NCBI GenBank assembly: GCA_018711225.1
Contig: DVIP01000162.1
Location: 1-33,122 of the forward strand
Length of the DNA: 33,122 bases
From: Candidatus Cryptobacteroides intestinipullorum
GTDB taxonomy: Bacteria; Bacteroidota; Bacteroidia; Bacteroidales; UBA932
Reading direction: 5' to 3'
Made by a program: the position numbers and the translations under genes. Below are positions 23,912 to 32,699 of this stretch, piece by piece. Positions within the stretch are counted from its first letter, which is position 1, and every line of letters starts with the position of its first letter. Under the pieces are notes generated by a model, which saw only the letters and a list, made by a program, of their open reading frames with translations, was not told the origin of the DNA and did not search any database.

Positions 23912-24943
23912 ATGGCTAAAGAAGTAGAAAAGGAAAATGCCGATGTGAACGCCGCGAAGCTGAAAGCGCTGCAGGCGACCATCGACAAGATTGAGAAGGA
24001 TTACGGAAAAGGCGCGATCATGAAGATGGGGGAAGACCAGCCTAAATGGGAAGTGTCAGTAATACCGAGCGGTTCCATTGCACTGGACCATGCGTTGGGA
24101 ATAGGCGGCTATCCAAGGGGCCGCGTGATAGAGATTTTCGGGCCTGAGTCCAGCGGTAAGACCACACTTGCCATCCATGCCATAGCGCAGGCCCAGAAAC
24201 AGGGAGGTATAGCGGCCATCATAGATGCGGAACATGCGTTCGACAGGACATACGCGAAGAATCTCGGAGTGAATCTGGAAGCACTGCTCATTTCCCAGCC
24301 GGACAACGGGGAGCAGGCCCTGGAAATAGCAGACAACCTTATCCGCTCCGGAGCCATCGACATCATCGTGATAGACTCCGTGGCTGCACTTACCCCGAAG
24401 GCAGAAATCGAAGGGGAAATGGGCGATTCGAAAATGGGTCTGCAGGCCAGGCTCATGAGCCAGGCATTGAGAAAGCTTACAGCCAACATAAGCAAGACCA
24501 ATACCTGCTGCATTTTCATCAACCAGCTCAGGGACAAGATAGGAGTGATGTTCGGGAATCCGGAGACCACTACCGGAGGAAATGCGCTCAAGTTCTATGC
24601 GTCAGTACGTGTGGACGTGAGAAGGACCACCCAGATCAAGGACGGTGACGAAGCCCTCGGAAACAGGACCAGGGTGAAAATCGTGAAAAACAAGCTCGCT
24701 CCGCCCTTCAAGAAAGCCGAATTTGACATAGTGTTCGGAGAAGGCATATCACATATCGGTGAAATCATCGACCTCGGAGTGGAATTCGACATCATCAAGA
24801 AAAGCGGCTCCTGGTTCAGCTACAACGACACCAGGCTCGCACAGGGACGCGAGGCTGTAAAACAGCTTCTTACAGACAACGTGGAACTGAGTGAGGAAAT
24901 AGAGGGAAAGATCAGGGAAGCCATGTCAAAAATGAAGGACTGA
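23912..24943 (+). CDS. recA: Recombinase RecA
   Basis: ATP-dependent strand-exchange protein for homologous recombination and DNA repair. The 343-residue length is standard. The Walker A motif GPESSGKTT is at 77-85. Walker B ([10 protein letters not shown]), the DNA-binding loop segment [22 protein letters not shown] (L1) and the region [19 protein letters not shown] (L2) are intact. ATG 23912 starts MAKEVEKEN. The frame is open upstream, but the likely promoter lies inside that part. trpS starts 4 bp after the stop and the aldehyde dehydrogenase gene 7 bp after trpS, so the three are probably one transcript. Confidence 0.98.
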   Translation: MAKEVEKENADVNAAKLKALQATIDKIEKDYGKGAIMKMGEDQPKWEVSVIPSGSIALDHALGIGGYPRGRVIEIFGPESSGKTTLAIHAIAQAQKQGGIAAIIDAEHAFDRTYAKNLGVNLEALLISQPDNGEQALEIADNLIRSGAIDIIVIDSVAALTPKAEIEGEMGDSKMGLQARLMSQALRKLTANISKTNTCCIFINQLRDKIGVMFGNPETTTGGNALKFYASVRVDVRRTTQIKDGDEALGNRTRVKIVKNKLAPPFKKAEFDIVFGEGISHIGEIIDLGVEFDIIKKSGSWFSYNDTRLAQGREAVKQLLTDNVELSEEIEGKIREAMSKMKD

Positions 24944-24947
24944 GATT

Positions 24948-25937
24948 ATGGATACGGTATTAAGCGGAATACGCTCTACGGGACATCTCCATCTGGGGAA
25001 TTATTTCGGAGCCTTAAGGAATTTTGTAAGGATTCAGGAGCAGTACAGATGCTTCTTTTTCATAGCGGACCTGCATTCGCTCACCACACATCCGCACCCT
25101 TCGGATTTCCATGCGAGCGTCAAGACAATACTGGCGGAATATCTGGCTTCCGGGCTGGATCCGGAGAAGTCTGCCATCTATATCCAGAGCGACGTACCTG
25201 AAATCAGCGAACTGTATGTCCTGCTGAACATGCTGGCATACGTCGGGGAGCTGGAAAGGACAGTGACATTCAAGGAAAAAGTCAGGCAGAATCCTGACAA
25301 CGTGAATGCCGGGCTTCTCACCTATCCGGTGCTCATGGCATCCGACATCCTGATACACAGGGCTCAGTGGGTGCCCGTAGGCAAGGACCAGGAGCAGCAT
25401 CTCGAGCTCGCCAGGGTCTATGCCCGCAGGTTCAACAACATGTACGGGGAGGAAATCTTCCCGGAGCCGCGGAATCTGGTGTTCACTGGAAGTGCCGTAA
25501 AGGTTCCCGGACTGGACGGCAGCGGGAAAATGGGCAAGAGCAACGGAAACGGCATCTACCTCTACGACGACGAGAAGACCATTACCAAAAAGGTGATGAA
25601 GGCGGTCACGGATTCCGGCCCTGTAGAGCCGAACTCTCCTATGCCTGAAGTGATAGAAAACCTGTTTACCCTCCTGAAGCTGGTTTCCGACCAGTCCACA
25701 GTGGATTATTTCACGGAAAAATGGAATGACTGCAGCATCAGGTACGGTGACCTCAAGAAACAGCTTGCCGCAGATATCTGCAAGACAACCCTCCCGATAA
25801 AGGAAAAAATCGACGCCATCTACAACGACGATGCATATCTCTCGAGAGTCGTCGCTTCCGGCAGGGAAAGGGCACGGGCAAGCGCTTCCGCCACCCTGTC
25901 ACTCGTAAAGAAGGCCGTAGGATTCAAGGCATTCTGA
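24948..25937 (+). CDS. trpS: Tryptophan--tRNA ligase
   Basis: Charges tRNA-Trp with tryptophan in a two-step ATP-dependent reaction. The 329-residue protein is a class I synthetase: SGIRSTGHLHLGN at the start contains the HIGH-equivalent HLGN (15-18), and GKMGKS (Lys194-Ser198) is the KMSKS loop. The block LLTYPVLMASDILIHRAQWVPVGKDQEQHLELAR is characteristic of TrpRS. It sits 4 bp after recA, an unusual partner for it, and 7 bp before an aldehyde dehydrogenase gene. I see no T-box or trp attenuator, and the gap is too short for one. Confidence 0.97.
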   Translation: MDTVLSGIRSTGHLHLGNYFGALRNFVRIQEQYRCFFFIADLHSLTTHPHPSDFHASVKTILAEYLASGLDPEKSAIYIQSDVPEISELYVLLNMLAYVGELERTVTFKEKVRQNPDNVNAGLLTYPVLMASDILIHRAQWVPVGKDQEQHLELARVYARRFNNMYGEEIFPEPRNLVFTGSAVKVPGLDGSGKMGKSNGNGIYLYDDEKTITKKVMKAVTDSGPVEPNSPMPEVIENLFTLLKLVSDQSTVDYFTEKWNDCSIRYGDLKKQLAADICKTTLPIKEKIDAIYNDDAYLSRVVASGRERARASASATLSLVKKAVGFKAF

Positions 25938-25944
25938 CAGGAAC

Positions 25945-27366
25945 ATGGAAACGGGCCACATACACGATACCGGCATTTCTTCGGAAATATTAAAAAGACA
26001 GAAAGAGTTCTTCCGTACAGGAGGGACTCTTCCGGTCAGATACAGGCTGGAGTGCTTGAAAAGGCTGCGCGAAACCATAGTGTCGTCCGAGTCCGAAATT
26101 CTCGGTGCATTGAAGGAAGACCTGGGGAAAAGCGCCACTGAAGCCTACATGACGGAAGTGGGCATGGCCCTTTCGGAACTTTCATGCGCAATAAGGAATC
26201 TGCGCAAATGGAGCAGGACGCGCAGGACAAGTACACCGCTGGCTCAGTTCCCTGCCAGAAGTTTCATAATACCGGAGCCTTACGGCAATGTCCTGATAAT
26301 GAGCCCGTGGAACTATCCGTTCCTGCTGTGTATCTCGCCTCTCGCCAGTGCACTGGCAGCCGGCAATACTGCAGTCGTCAAGCCGAGCGCCTACTCCCCC
26401 GCATCTTCCGCAATCATACGGAAAATCGTGGAGAAAGCCCTGCCGCAGGAGACTGCCGCCGTAGTGGAAGGCGGTCGTGACGTAAATTCCGGCCTGCTTG
26501 AACAGGACTTCGACTACATATTCTTCACCGGGAGCAAGACTGTCGGGCGTCTTGTCATGGAAAAGGCGGCCGTCCGGCTGACCCCCGTCACATTGGAACT
26601 CGGAGGGAAAAGTCCGGTCATCGTCGATCCGTCTGCCGATATAAGGGTGGCGGCAGCCAGAATCGTTTTCGGGAAATACCTGAACTGCGGACAGACATGC
26701 GTGGCCCCGGACTATGTCATCGTACATGAAAGTATCAGGGACAGTTTCATCGCCGCCTGCAAGCGTGAGATTCTCGGAATGTACGGGCTCGACATCCTGC
26801 AGAATCCGGAATATGGAAAAATCATAAACCGTAAACATTTCGACAGGCTTTGCGGTATAATGGACGAAATCCGCGGCAAATGCGTGTTCGGAGGATCCGC
26901 GAATACGGAAAATCTGCGCATCGAGCCTTCGGTATACAGTCTGGAAAGCATTTCCGCACCTGAAACCGACAGTCTGAAAATCATGCAGGAAGAGATTTTC
27001 GGACCTCTGATGCCGGTCCTCACTTACAGGGAGACGGAAGAAGCCGTCGGCTATATCGACAGACATCCGCGGCCTCTCGCCACATATATTTTCACATCAG
27101 ACAGGAAGACCGCGAAAAAGCTGCTGGACAGGCTGCATTTCGGCGGAGGATGTGTGAATGACACCATTATACACCTGGCATCCGAAAACCTGCCTTTCGG
27201 AGGTCTCGGGGAAAGCGGCATGGGACATTATCACGGGAAATACGGATTCGAGACATTCTCCCATCTGAAAAGCATTGTGGACAAGCCGTACTGGCTGGAT
27301 CTCCCCATGCGTTACCAGCCATTCACAGGATTGAAGGACAGACTCATAAGGATGTTCCTGAAATAA
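25945..27366 (+). CDS. Aldehyde dehydrogenase, class 3-like
   Basis: NAD(P)-dependent oxidation of aldehydes to carboxylic acids. The 473 residues match the ALDH3-type subfamily in length and pattern: SPWNYPFLLCISPLASALAAGN for cofactor binding, KPSAYSP, FFTGSKTVGRLVMEKAA, the general base Glu218 in ELGGKSP and the nucleophile Cys252 in CGQTCVAPDY. The late block LPFGGLGESGMGHYHGKYGF is also typical. The extended C-terminus (to LKDRLIRMFLK) resembles fatty-aldehyde members of this group, so lipid aldehydes are possible substrates, but this is inference. Last gene of the recA-trpS transcript; a hairpin at 27378-27396 follows. Confidence 0.93.
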   Translation: METGHIHDTGISSEILKRQKEFFRTGGTLPVRYRLECLKRLRETIVSSESEILGALKEDLGKSATEAYMTEVGMALSELSCAIRNLRKWSRTRRTSTPLAQFPARSFIIPEPYGNVLIMSPWNYPFLLCISPLASALAAGNTAVVKPSAYSPASSAIIRKIVEKALPQETAAVVEGGRDVNSGLLEQDFDYIFFTGSKTVGRLVMEKAAVRLTPVTLELGGKSPVIVDPSADIRVAAARIVFGKYLNCGQTCVAPDYVIVHESIRDSFIAACKREILGMYGLDILQNPEYGKIINRKHFDRLCGIMDEIRGKCVFGGSANTENLRIEPSVYSLESISAPETDSLKIMQEEIFGPLMPVLTYRETEEAVGYIDRHPRPLATYIFTSDRKTAKKLLDRLHFGGGCVNDTIIHLASENLPFGGLGESGMGHYHGKYGFETFSHLKSIVDKPYWLDLPMRYQPFTGLKDRLIRMFLK

Positions 27367-27377
27367 TTCCATACAAA

Positions 27378-27396
27378 CACGTTCTGCCGGAACGTG
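27378..27396. terminator. Hairpin between two convergent genes
   Basis: CACGTTC (27378-27384) pairs with GAACGTG (27390-27396), loop TGCCG. It lies in the 51-bp gap between the aldehyde dehydrogenase gene and the helix-hairpin-helix gene, which end towards each other. No T-run on either side, so a terminator role is tentative. Confidence 0.4.
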
Positions 27397-27417
27397 ACTC
27401 TTCGACATACCGGAACG

Positions 27418-28365
27418 TTAATTGCCATCAGGAGATGAAATAAGGCAGCGCGAAAGTTTTTCCGCCATGCCTTCATCAAGCATGCCTGCAGCATCCAGAG
27501 CCTCTACAGTCCATTGCTGCCGCGGATTGTTCTCCCTGAACAGGACAATCCCCCTTGCTGCATACGAACCGATATACGGATGCAGCCGCAGGGAATCGGC
27601 GGGAAGCGACCACAGACGGTACGGCCTGGCACTCTCCCGCGACACTGTAACCAAGTCTGAAAGGCCGTCGAACTTCTCCCTGTCAAAACGGTAGATATCC
27701 ATAAGCTGCTCCTTGTACGAATACGAACCGCCCAGTTTCTCCCTGAACTCCACCATCCTGGACGCAAAATAGCCGCCTATGCCGGGAAGACGGTCAAAAT
27801 CCGCCGAGTCAGCCAGATTAAGGTCAATAAGGGGAATGTCGATATATGGTTCAAGTCTGGCATATACGGTATCGGCCACGACAAACGAACGGGAGAAATC
27901 GGACTTGCGCCTGAATATTCCGCCTTTTTTCCTGTAATTGTCTATCGCCATTGCCTGCTTCTCGGAGAAACCGAGCCTGACAAGATCCGGCACGGAGACG
28001 GCATTGGGATCGAACCGGAATGTCTCGGTTTTCCCCGGCGCGGCATTTTTTCTTACGGCGGATATTTCAGGGTGGTGGGAAGATTCTTTTCTGACAGCAT
28101 AGGCCTCGCGTCCGCGCACCGGTACGAGCAGGTCCTTCCTGCTTTCTTCCGGGACAGACGCGAGCAGGGACTCGGCAAGTTCTTTGTCTACAACGAACAC
28201 CGTGTCCGGAGAATCTTTCTTCTCCAGTATTCCGAGTACTGACGCCTTATGAATAAACAAGGCTGACTGATAGCCTATTACCAGAAATACAAGGGCAGCC
28301 ACACCTGCCGCAAAGGATGATTTCAGTCCGTGTTTTCCTCCGTCTCCGGATTTTCTTCTTTCCAT
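27418..28365 (-). CDS. Membrane-anchored helix-hairpin-helix (ComEA-like) protein
   Basis: A 315-residue protein with a short basic N-terminus, one membrane segment (about 17-37, FAAGVAALVFLVIGY) and three helix-hairpin-helix modules, at about 119-160 (VPDLVRLGFSEKQAMAI), 182-226 (LNLADSADFDRLPGIGGYFA) and 257-300 (LRLHPYIGSYAARGIVL). The layout suggests a DNA-binding protein facing the periplasm, as for ComEA in DNA uptake, but the family is common in Bacteroidetes and its role there is largely unknown. The start codon lies inside the 3' end of rsmI (43-bp overlap in another frame), implying translational coupling. Confidence 0.8.
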   Translation of the reverse strand: MERRKSGDGGKHGLKSSFAAGVAALVFLVIGYQSALFIHKASVLGILEKKDSPDTVFVVDKELAESLLASVPEESRKDLLVPVRGREAYAVRKESSHHPEISAVRKNAAPGKTETFRFDPNAVSVPDLVRLGFSEKQAMAIDNYRKKGGIFRRKSDFSRSFVVADTVYARLEPYIDIPLIDLNLADSADFDRLPGIGGYFASRMVEFREKLGGSYSYKEQLMDIYRFDREKFDGLSDLVTVSRESARPYRLWSLPADSLRLHPYIGSYAARGIVLFRENNPRQQWTVEALDAAGMLDEGMAEKLSRCLISSPDGN

Positions 28366-29066
28366 TTTCTTTTCTCCTGCACTTTTGCCTTTTCAGGCGC
28401 CCCCTCCACAATTATTACTATTTCGCCTTTCGGCTCATGAGCGGAATACCATTGAGCCACATCTTTCAATGTACCGCGTCTGTGTTCTTCGAATTTCTTC
28501 GATATCTCCCTGGCTACCGAGCAGCCCCTGTCTTCCCCGAAATGCTCCATGAACTGCTGCAGTGTTTTCACCAGTCGATAAGGAGACTCGTAGAATATCA
28601 TGGTCCTGTTCTCTTCTTCCAGTTCCGCAAGTCTCGTCATACGGCCTTTTTTGACCGGAAGAAAGCCTTCGAAACAAAACCTGTCGCACGGATAGCCCGA
28701 ACTTACAAGCGCCGGCACGAATGCCGTCGCACCTGGAAGGGTCTCCACTTCAATGCCCTCCTGCACGCATGTGCGCACCAGCAGGAAGCCGGGGTCGGAA
28801 ATGCCGGGAGTTCCCGCATCACTTATAAGAGCCACATCCGCCCCCGCCAGAATCCTTTCCTTTATGACAGAGACGGTCTTGTGCTCATTGAACTTGTGGT
28901 GCGATTCGAGACGCCCGTGTATGTCATAGTGTTTAAGAAGTACGGAGCTGGTTCTGGTATCTTCAGCCAGTATCAGATCCACTGACTTGAGAACGGAGAC
29001 AGCCCTGAAGGTCATGTCTTCCAGATTTCCGACAGGTGTCGGGACAATATAAAGTTTTCCTCCCAT
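28323..29066 (-). CDS. rsmI: 16S rRNA (cytidine1402-2'-O)-methyltransferase
   Basis: SAM-dependent 2'-O-methylation of C1402 in the 16S rRNA decoding centre. The 247-residue protein shows the family's N-terminal [20 protein letters not shown], then [24 protein letters not shown] and [15 protein letters not shown], followed by [11 protein letters not shown]. The lysine/glutamate-rich tail overlaps the next gene. ATG 29066 is preferred because it puts the conserved [10 protein letters not shown] at residue 5; an upstream in-frame start would run through the intergenic inverted repeat. Divergent from tdk. Confidence 0.95.
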   Translation of the reverse strand: MGGKLYIVPTPVGNLEDMTFRAVSVLKSVDLILAEDTRTSSVLLKHYDIHGRLESHHKFNEHKTVSVIKERILAGADVALISDAGTPGISDPGFLLVRTCVQEGIEVETLPGATAFVPALVSSGYPCDRFCFEGFLPVKKGRMTRLAELEEENRTMIFYESPYRLVKTLQQFMEHFGEDRGCSVAREISKKFEEHRRGTLKDVAQWYSAHEPKGEIVIIVEGAPEKAKVQEKRKWKEENPETEENTD

Positions 29067-29096
29067 TTTCTTGTTCAAAACATCCGGAAAGCTATA

Positions 29097-29127
29097 CAAT
29101 GCAAATCGAACAAGTTCGTTTGCATTG
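29097..29127. promoter_or_regulatory. 31-nt inverted repeat over the tdk promoter
   Basis: CAATGCAAATCGAAC (29097-29111) faces GTTCGTTTGCATTG (29114-29127) around AA, perfect except for one unpaired T. It covers the -33 box of tdk and lies in the 107-bp gap between divergent rsmI and tdk. It precedes the expected tdk start site, so it is more likely an operator than an RNA hairpin of tdk. Confidence 0.5.
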
Positions 29128-29150
29128 CTCTCGGCTTCTGCGTATATTTG
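29119..29150 (+). promoter_or_regulatory. Consensus promoter for tdk
   Basis: TTTG (29119-29122), a 20-bp spacer, TATATTTG (29143-29150): a full match to the Bacteroidetes consensus. The leader to ATG 29174 is about 18 nt. It supports that start over the upstream in-frame ATGs. Confidence 0.8.
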
Positions 29151-29173
29151 CACTTCCGTACAAAAATAGTGAA

Positions 29174-29755
29174 ATGTTTTCAGAATGCGTAAAAAAAGCG
29201 GGTTCGATAGAGGTAATCTGCGGGTCCATGTTCTCGGGAAAGACCGAAGAACTGATCAGGAGGCTCAAAAGGGCACAGTTCGCGAATCAGAAAGTGGAGA
29301 TATACAAGCCGTCTGTAGATGTCAGGTACTCTGACGATCAGGTGGTGTCGCATGACCTGCACAGTATACCGTCCACCCCTATCGACACTCCGGCAAGCAT
29401 GCTTCTGCTTTCAAGCGACGTGGATGTGGTCGGGATAGATGAAGCCCAGTTCTTCGACAATACTATCGTGGAAGTGGCACAGACCCTTGCCAACAGAGGA
29501 ATACGGGTAATAATAGCCGGTCTGGACACGGATTTTTCAGGAAAGCCGTTCGGACCTATGCCGGCACTCATGGCTGTCGCGGAAGATGTCCAGAAAGTAC
29601 ATGCCATCTGTGTGAAATGCGGAAGCCCTGCCAACAATTCACACCGTCTTTCATCCGATGACAGCCTGGTCGTCCTGGGCGAAAAGGAGATGTATGAACC
29701 ACTGTGCCGGCATTGCTACAACAAGGCGGTCGCCGCGGAACACGTGGAACCGTAG
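29174..29755 (+). CDS. tdk: Thymidine kinase
   Basis: Salvages thymidine to dTMP with ATP. The 193-residue type II enzyme starts [30 protein letters not shown] (P-loop GSMFSGKT at 17-24). It has the DEAQFFD block, the lid region around [15 protein letters not shown] and a C-terminal zinc ribbon with cysteine pairs CVKC and CRHC. ATG 29174 is fixed by the promoter just upstream. Its stop codon is directly followed by the stop of convergent xerD, with no base between, so the two transcripts must overlap. Confidence 0.97.
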   Translation: MFSECVKKAGSIEVICGSMFSGKTEELIRRLKRAQFANQKVEIYKPSVDVRYSDDQVVSHDLHSIPSTPIDTPASMLLLSSDVDVVGIDEAQFFDNTIVEVAQTLANRGIRVIIAGLDTDFSGKPFGPMPALMAVAEDVQKVHAICVKCGSPANNSHRLSSDDSLVVLGEKEMYEPLCRHCYNKAVAAEHVEP

Positions 29756-30634
29756 TCAGCGGTTTCGCGGATGATTTTTAAGAATGGCAGCCTGCCACGT
29801 ATTCAGGTCAATATGGGTGTATATTTCAGTAGTCAGAATACTCTCGTGTCCCAGCATCTCCTGCACGGACCTCAGGTCAGCCCCGTGCATCAGAAGATGC
29901 GTGGCGAATGAATGTCGGAATGAATGCGGGGAAATTTTCGCGGTCACTCCCGCAGACAAAGCCCTGTCCTTTACCATATTGAAGGCGGAGATTCTGGACA
30001 ATACGCCCCCGCGCGCATTCAGGAACACATAGTCAGAATACCTGTCATCCGCCGGTTCCGGCCTTGCCTGCAGATATGTCTGAAGCGCCTCGGAAGCCAT
30101 TTCACCCAGCGGCACCAGTCTCTGCTTGTTTCCCTTCCCGACTATCCTGACAAAGCCTTCCTTGAAATATATTTCCGATATTTTCAGTCCTACAGCCTCC
30201 GAGACTCTGAGTCCGCAGCCGTACAACACCTCCAGCAAAGCCCTGTCACGCAGGCCTTTCCAGTCCGACAGGCTAACCGATGATATGATGGCGTCCACCT
30301 CTTCTTCCGACAATACGCCGGGCAGTGTGCGTCCTGTCTTGGGCGCATCCACATTGTCACCGGGATTGTCAGTGATGTAGCCTTCGAGTATGAGATAGTT
30401 GAAAAAAGAACGCAGGGCGCTCAGTATGCGCGCCTGCGTCCTTCCTGATATCCGTTTTCTGGAAGAGAAATAAGATACGATGTCATCGGATGTCACTGCC
30501 TCCGGGCTGCATTCCACAGCCTCGAAAAAATGCCTGACATCTGACAGGTAGGACGAAACCGTATTGTCGGACATCGCTCTTTCGATTCTCAGGTACGAAC
30601 CGTACTCCGGTATTATCTGTTCCGGGACCAGCAT
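29756..30634 (-). CDS. xerD: Site-specific tyrosine recombinase XerD
   Basis: Resolves chromosome dimers at dif together with a XerC-type partner. The 292 residues include an N-terminal SAM-like DNA-binding domain (to about 100) and a catalytic domain with Arg143 (GLRVSE), Lys167 (VGKGNK), His237 and Arg240 (SPHSFRHSFATHLL), His263 (LGHES) and the nucleophile Tyr272 (IYTHI). Length and context, with no integrase-like neighbours or attachment sites, favour the housekeeping enzyme over a mobile-element integrase. The ATG follows the dpp3 stop directly (TAGATG). No dif-like site was identified here. Confidence 0.93.
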   Translation of the reverse strand: MLVPEQIIPEYGSYLRIERAMSDNTVSSYLSDVRHFFEAVECSPEAVTSDDIVSYFSSRKRISGRTQARILSALRSFFNYLILEGYITDNPGDNVDAPKTGRTLPGVLSEEEVDAIISSVSLSDWKGLRDRALLEVLYGCGLRVSEAVGLKISEIYFKEGFVRIVGKGNKQRLVPLGEMASEALQTYLQARPEPADDRYSDYVFLNARGGVLSRISAFNMVKDRALSAGVTAKISPHSFRHSFATHLLMHGADLRSVQEMLGHESILTTEIYTHIDLNTWQAAILKNHPRNR

Positions 30635-32641
30635 CTAAAGTGTAGAGTATTTGCGGCCGTATTCCATCATCTGACCGAGATAGTCGTCAGTGTATTCCAC
30701 TCGATAGTCCACTATTTTCCCGTTCTTCTCCACCGGAATGATTTCAGGATTCACGAAACCGCCGTACGGCTTGAGGTTGAGAGCCGCATATCTCTCCAGA
30801 ACCTCCTTGTGAAGTTCAGGGTCGATATCCACGGCATATTTCTCCACGAGAGCCTTTCCGGCCTTATAATCCCCTTCGGACTTGATTCTCTGCACTTCAG
30901 CCAGCAGTTTGCCGAAAAGTCCGCGGAGGGCCTCATAGTCATTGACTACGAAATAAGTCTTGCCGTCACGCACTTTCTTCTCTATCACATTGTCCGCCAT
31001 ACCTGCCTCGTAGCACCATTCGGCTATCAGCTTTCTGTTCTGCATGTGGGCCTCGGTATTCTTTTTCCCGAGTTCGACTCTTGTGAACTGGACCATGAGA
31101 CCGTTTCTGATATAATTAGAATACTGCGGCTTGTAAGCCTCGGAATCCGGCATTATCCCCAGTTCGATAAGTTTCGGATCAGCGATATAATAAAGTCCGA
31201 AAAGGTCGGCTCTGGTCTCTTCAAGAGTAGAACTGTACTCTCCGAGGGCGGAAGGCGAAGTTCCGGGCAGCAGCTGGCCGGAACCGTGGCCCAGACACTC
31301 GTGAAGGTCAGTATGTATTTCGTCCGTAAGGGAAAGGTATTTCTTCGCTGCAGCGACTTCCTCTTCAGACCATGCAAATTCCTTGAGAGTGCTGTTCGGC
31401 GATTCCTGGACAGCGAGATCGTAAGCGTGGGTGATATTGGCGATGGTTACAGATTTGGAACCGTAATCCCTTCTTATCCAGTCAGCATTCGGAAGATTTA
31501 TTCCGATAGGTGTGGAAGGATAGCAGTCACCGGCAAGGGTGGTGGCGTCAATGACTTTCGCCGACACTCCTTTGACTACCGGTTTCCTGAACCTCGGATC
31601 CACTGGAGAATTGTCCTCGAACCACTGGGCGTTTTCACTGATGATTTCAGTGCGCTCAGACGCTGCATGGTCCTTTATGTTCACCAGGCCTTCCCATGTA
31701 GCCTTCCTGCCGAGAGGGTCATTGTAGTCCTCGACGAAACCGTTCACGAAATCCACGGTACCGAGGGTGTCGTTCACCCATTCGATATTGTACTTGTCCC
31801 ACAGTCTGAGATCGCCGGTCCTGTAATATTCGATAAGCAGGTCTATGTATTTCTTCTGGGTAGCGTTCTCCGCCACTTCGCGTGCTTTTCCGAGTTCGGC
31901 CACGATTTTTTCAAGCGCAGGTCCGTACAGTCCTCCTATCTTGTACACTTCCTCCCTGATGACCCCGTCGGAGCCTTTGACAAGTTTGCTGTTAAGGCCG
32001 TATGATATCGGCTCCGGGTCATTCGGATCCGCCATTTTCGCATAGAAATTTTCCACTTCCGCACGGGTGACATTCTCGTAGAAATTCACTGCCGAAGCTG
32101 CCACTATGTCACCGGTCTTGTCCGTGGACTTCCTCTGAGGATAAAGGTCCGGATTGTAGATGGCATCCAGAAGGGTGTCTGCACTGGCGGACAGCCCTGT
32201 CGCATCCAGAAGGGATGCGAAATATTCCCTCGGACAGTCAGGGAAGAACTTGTCTTCCGCATAGTGATGATGTATGCCGTTGCTGAAGAACAGCCGCTTG
32301 GCATAGACTGTGAAATCCTGAAATTCCCTGCATTCACGGTCTCCGTCATAATTTTCGATAATAGTCTCCACGGCCTTTCTTATCGGCAGGTTCACCTCGC
32401 AATTCTGCACCCAGATGATATCGCGCCCGTATTTGGCCGCTTCCCCGAGGTGATACACATATTCTTTCTGCTGCAGTGTCAATTCGTCCCAGCCCGGTAT
32501 CTGATACCGCATAATCTTCAGATCCGCGAATTCGTCTATCAGATATTTGAAACCGGCGTCCGATTTCTGTCCGCTGTTCCCGCATGAGGCAAGCACTGCC
32601 ACCGTACCGAAAGATGCAATCATTTTTCCTAATTTATCCAT
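30635..32641 (-). CDS. Dipeptidyl peptidase III (M49) lipoprotein
   Basis: Zinc metallopeptidase that releases dipeptides from the N-terminus of short peptides. The 668-residue product carries a lipoprotein signal (LASC, Cys20), so it should be anchored in the envelope, unlike the cytosolic animal enzymes. The zinc site HECLGH is at 447-452, with the third ligand expected in EETRAD (Glu474/475). The HECLGH form, with one residue fewer than the eukaryotic HELLGH-type motif spacing (HEXXXGH), is known from Bacteroides DPP III. ATG 32641 is chosen over an in-frame TTG at 32653. xerD follows with no gap. A -7 box lies 34 bp upstream. Confidence 0.92.
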   Translation of the reverse strand: MDKLGKMIASFGTVAVLASCGNSGQKSDAGFKYLIDEFADLKIMRYQIPGWDELTLQQKEYVYHLGEAAKYGRDIIWVQNCEVNLPIRKAVETIIENYDGDRECREFQDFTVYAKRLFFSNGIHHHYAEDKFFPDCPREYFASLLDATGLSASADTLLDAIYNPDLYPQRKSTDKTGDIVAASAVNFYENVTRAEVENFYAKMADPNDPEPISYGLNSKLVKGSDGVIREEVYKIGGLYGPALEKIVAELGKAREVAENATQKKYIDLLIEYYRTGDLRLWDKYNIEWVNDTLGTVDFVNGFVEDYNDPLGRKATWEGLVNIKDHAASERTEIISENAQWFEDNSPVDPRFRKPVVKGVSAKVIDATTLAGDCYPSTPIGINLPNADWIRRDYGSKSVTIANITHAYDLAVQESPNSTLKEFAWSEEEVAAAKKYLSLTDEIHTDLHECLGHGSGQLLPGTSPSALGEYSSTLEETRADLFGLYYIADPKLIELGIMPDSEAYKPQYSNYIRNGLMVQFTRVELGKKNTEAHMQNRKLIAEWCYEAGMADNVIEKKVRDGKTYFVVNDYEALRGLFGKLLAEVQRIKSEGDYKAGKALVEKYAVDIDPELHKEVLERYAALNLKPYGGFVNPEIIPVEKNGKIVDYRVEYTDDYLGQMMEYGRKYSTL

Positions 32642-32675
32642 ATTATCAAACAATTTAATATCCGGTTAATTCCCG

Positions 32676-32683
32676 CAAAAATA
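32676..32683 (-). promoter_or_regulatory. Candidate -7 box for dpp3-xerD
   Basis: Minus strand TATTTTTG, a perfect TAnnTTTG. The place where a -33 box should be falls in the right-hand neighbour, the second double-hairpin element, and has no TTTG. Confidence 0.45.
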
Positions 32684-32699
32684 ATAAAATTTCCACACG

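Noticed and set aside
29067..29153. 29-residue N-terminal extension of RsmI
   Set aside because: It would cover the divergent tdk promoter and inverted repeat; the family start [12 protein letters not shown] fits ATG 29066.
29756..30634. Reading the tyrosine recombinase as a mobile-element integrase
   Set aside because: It matches XerD in length and motifs, sits in a housekeeping operon, and no attachment-site repeats or element genes are near.
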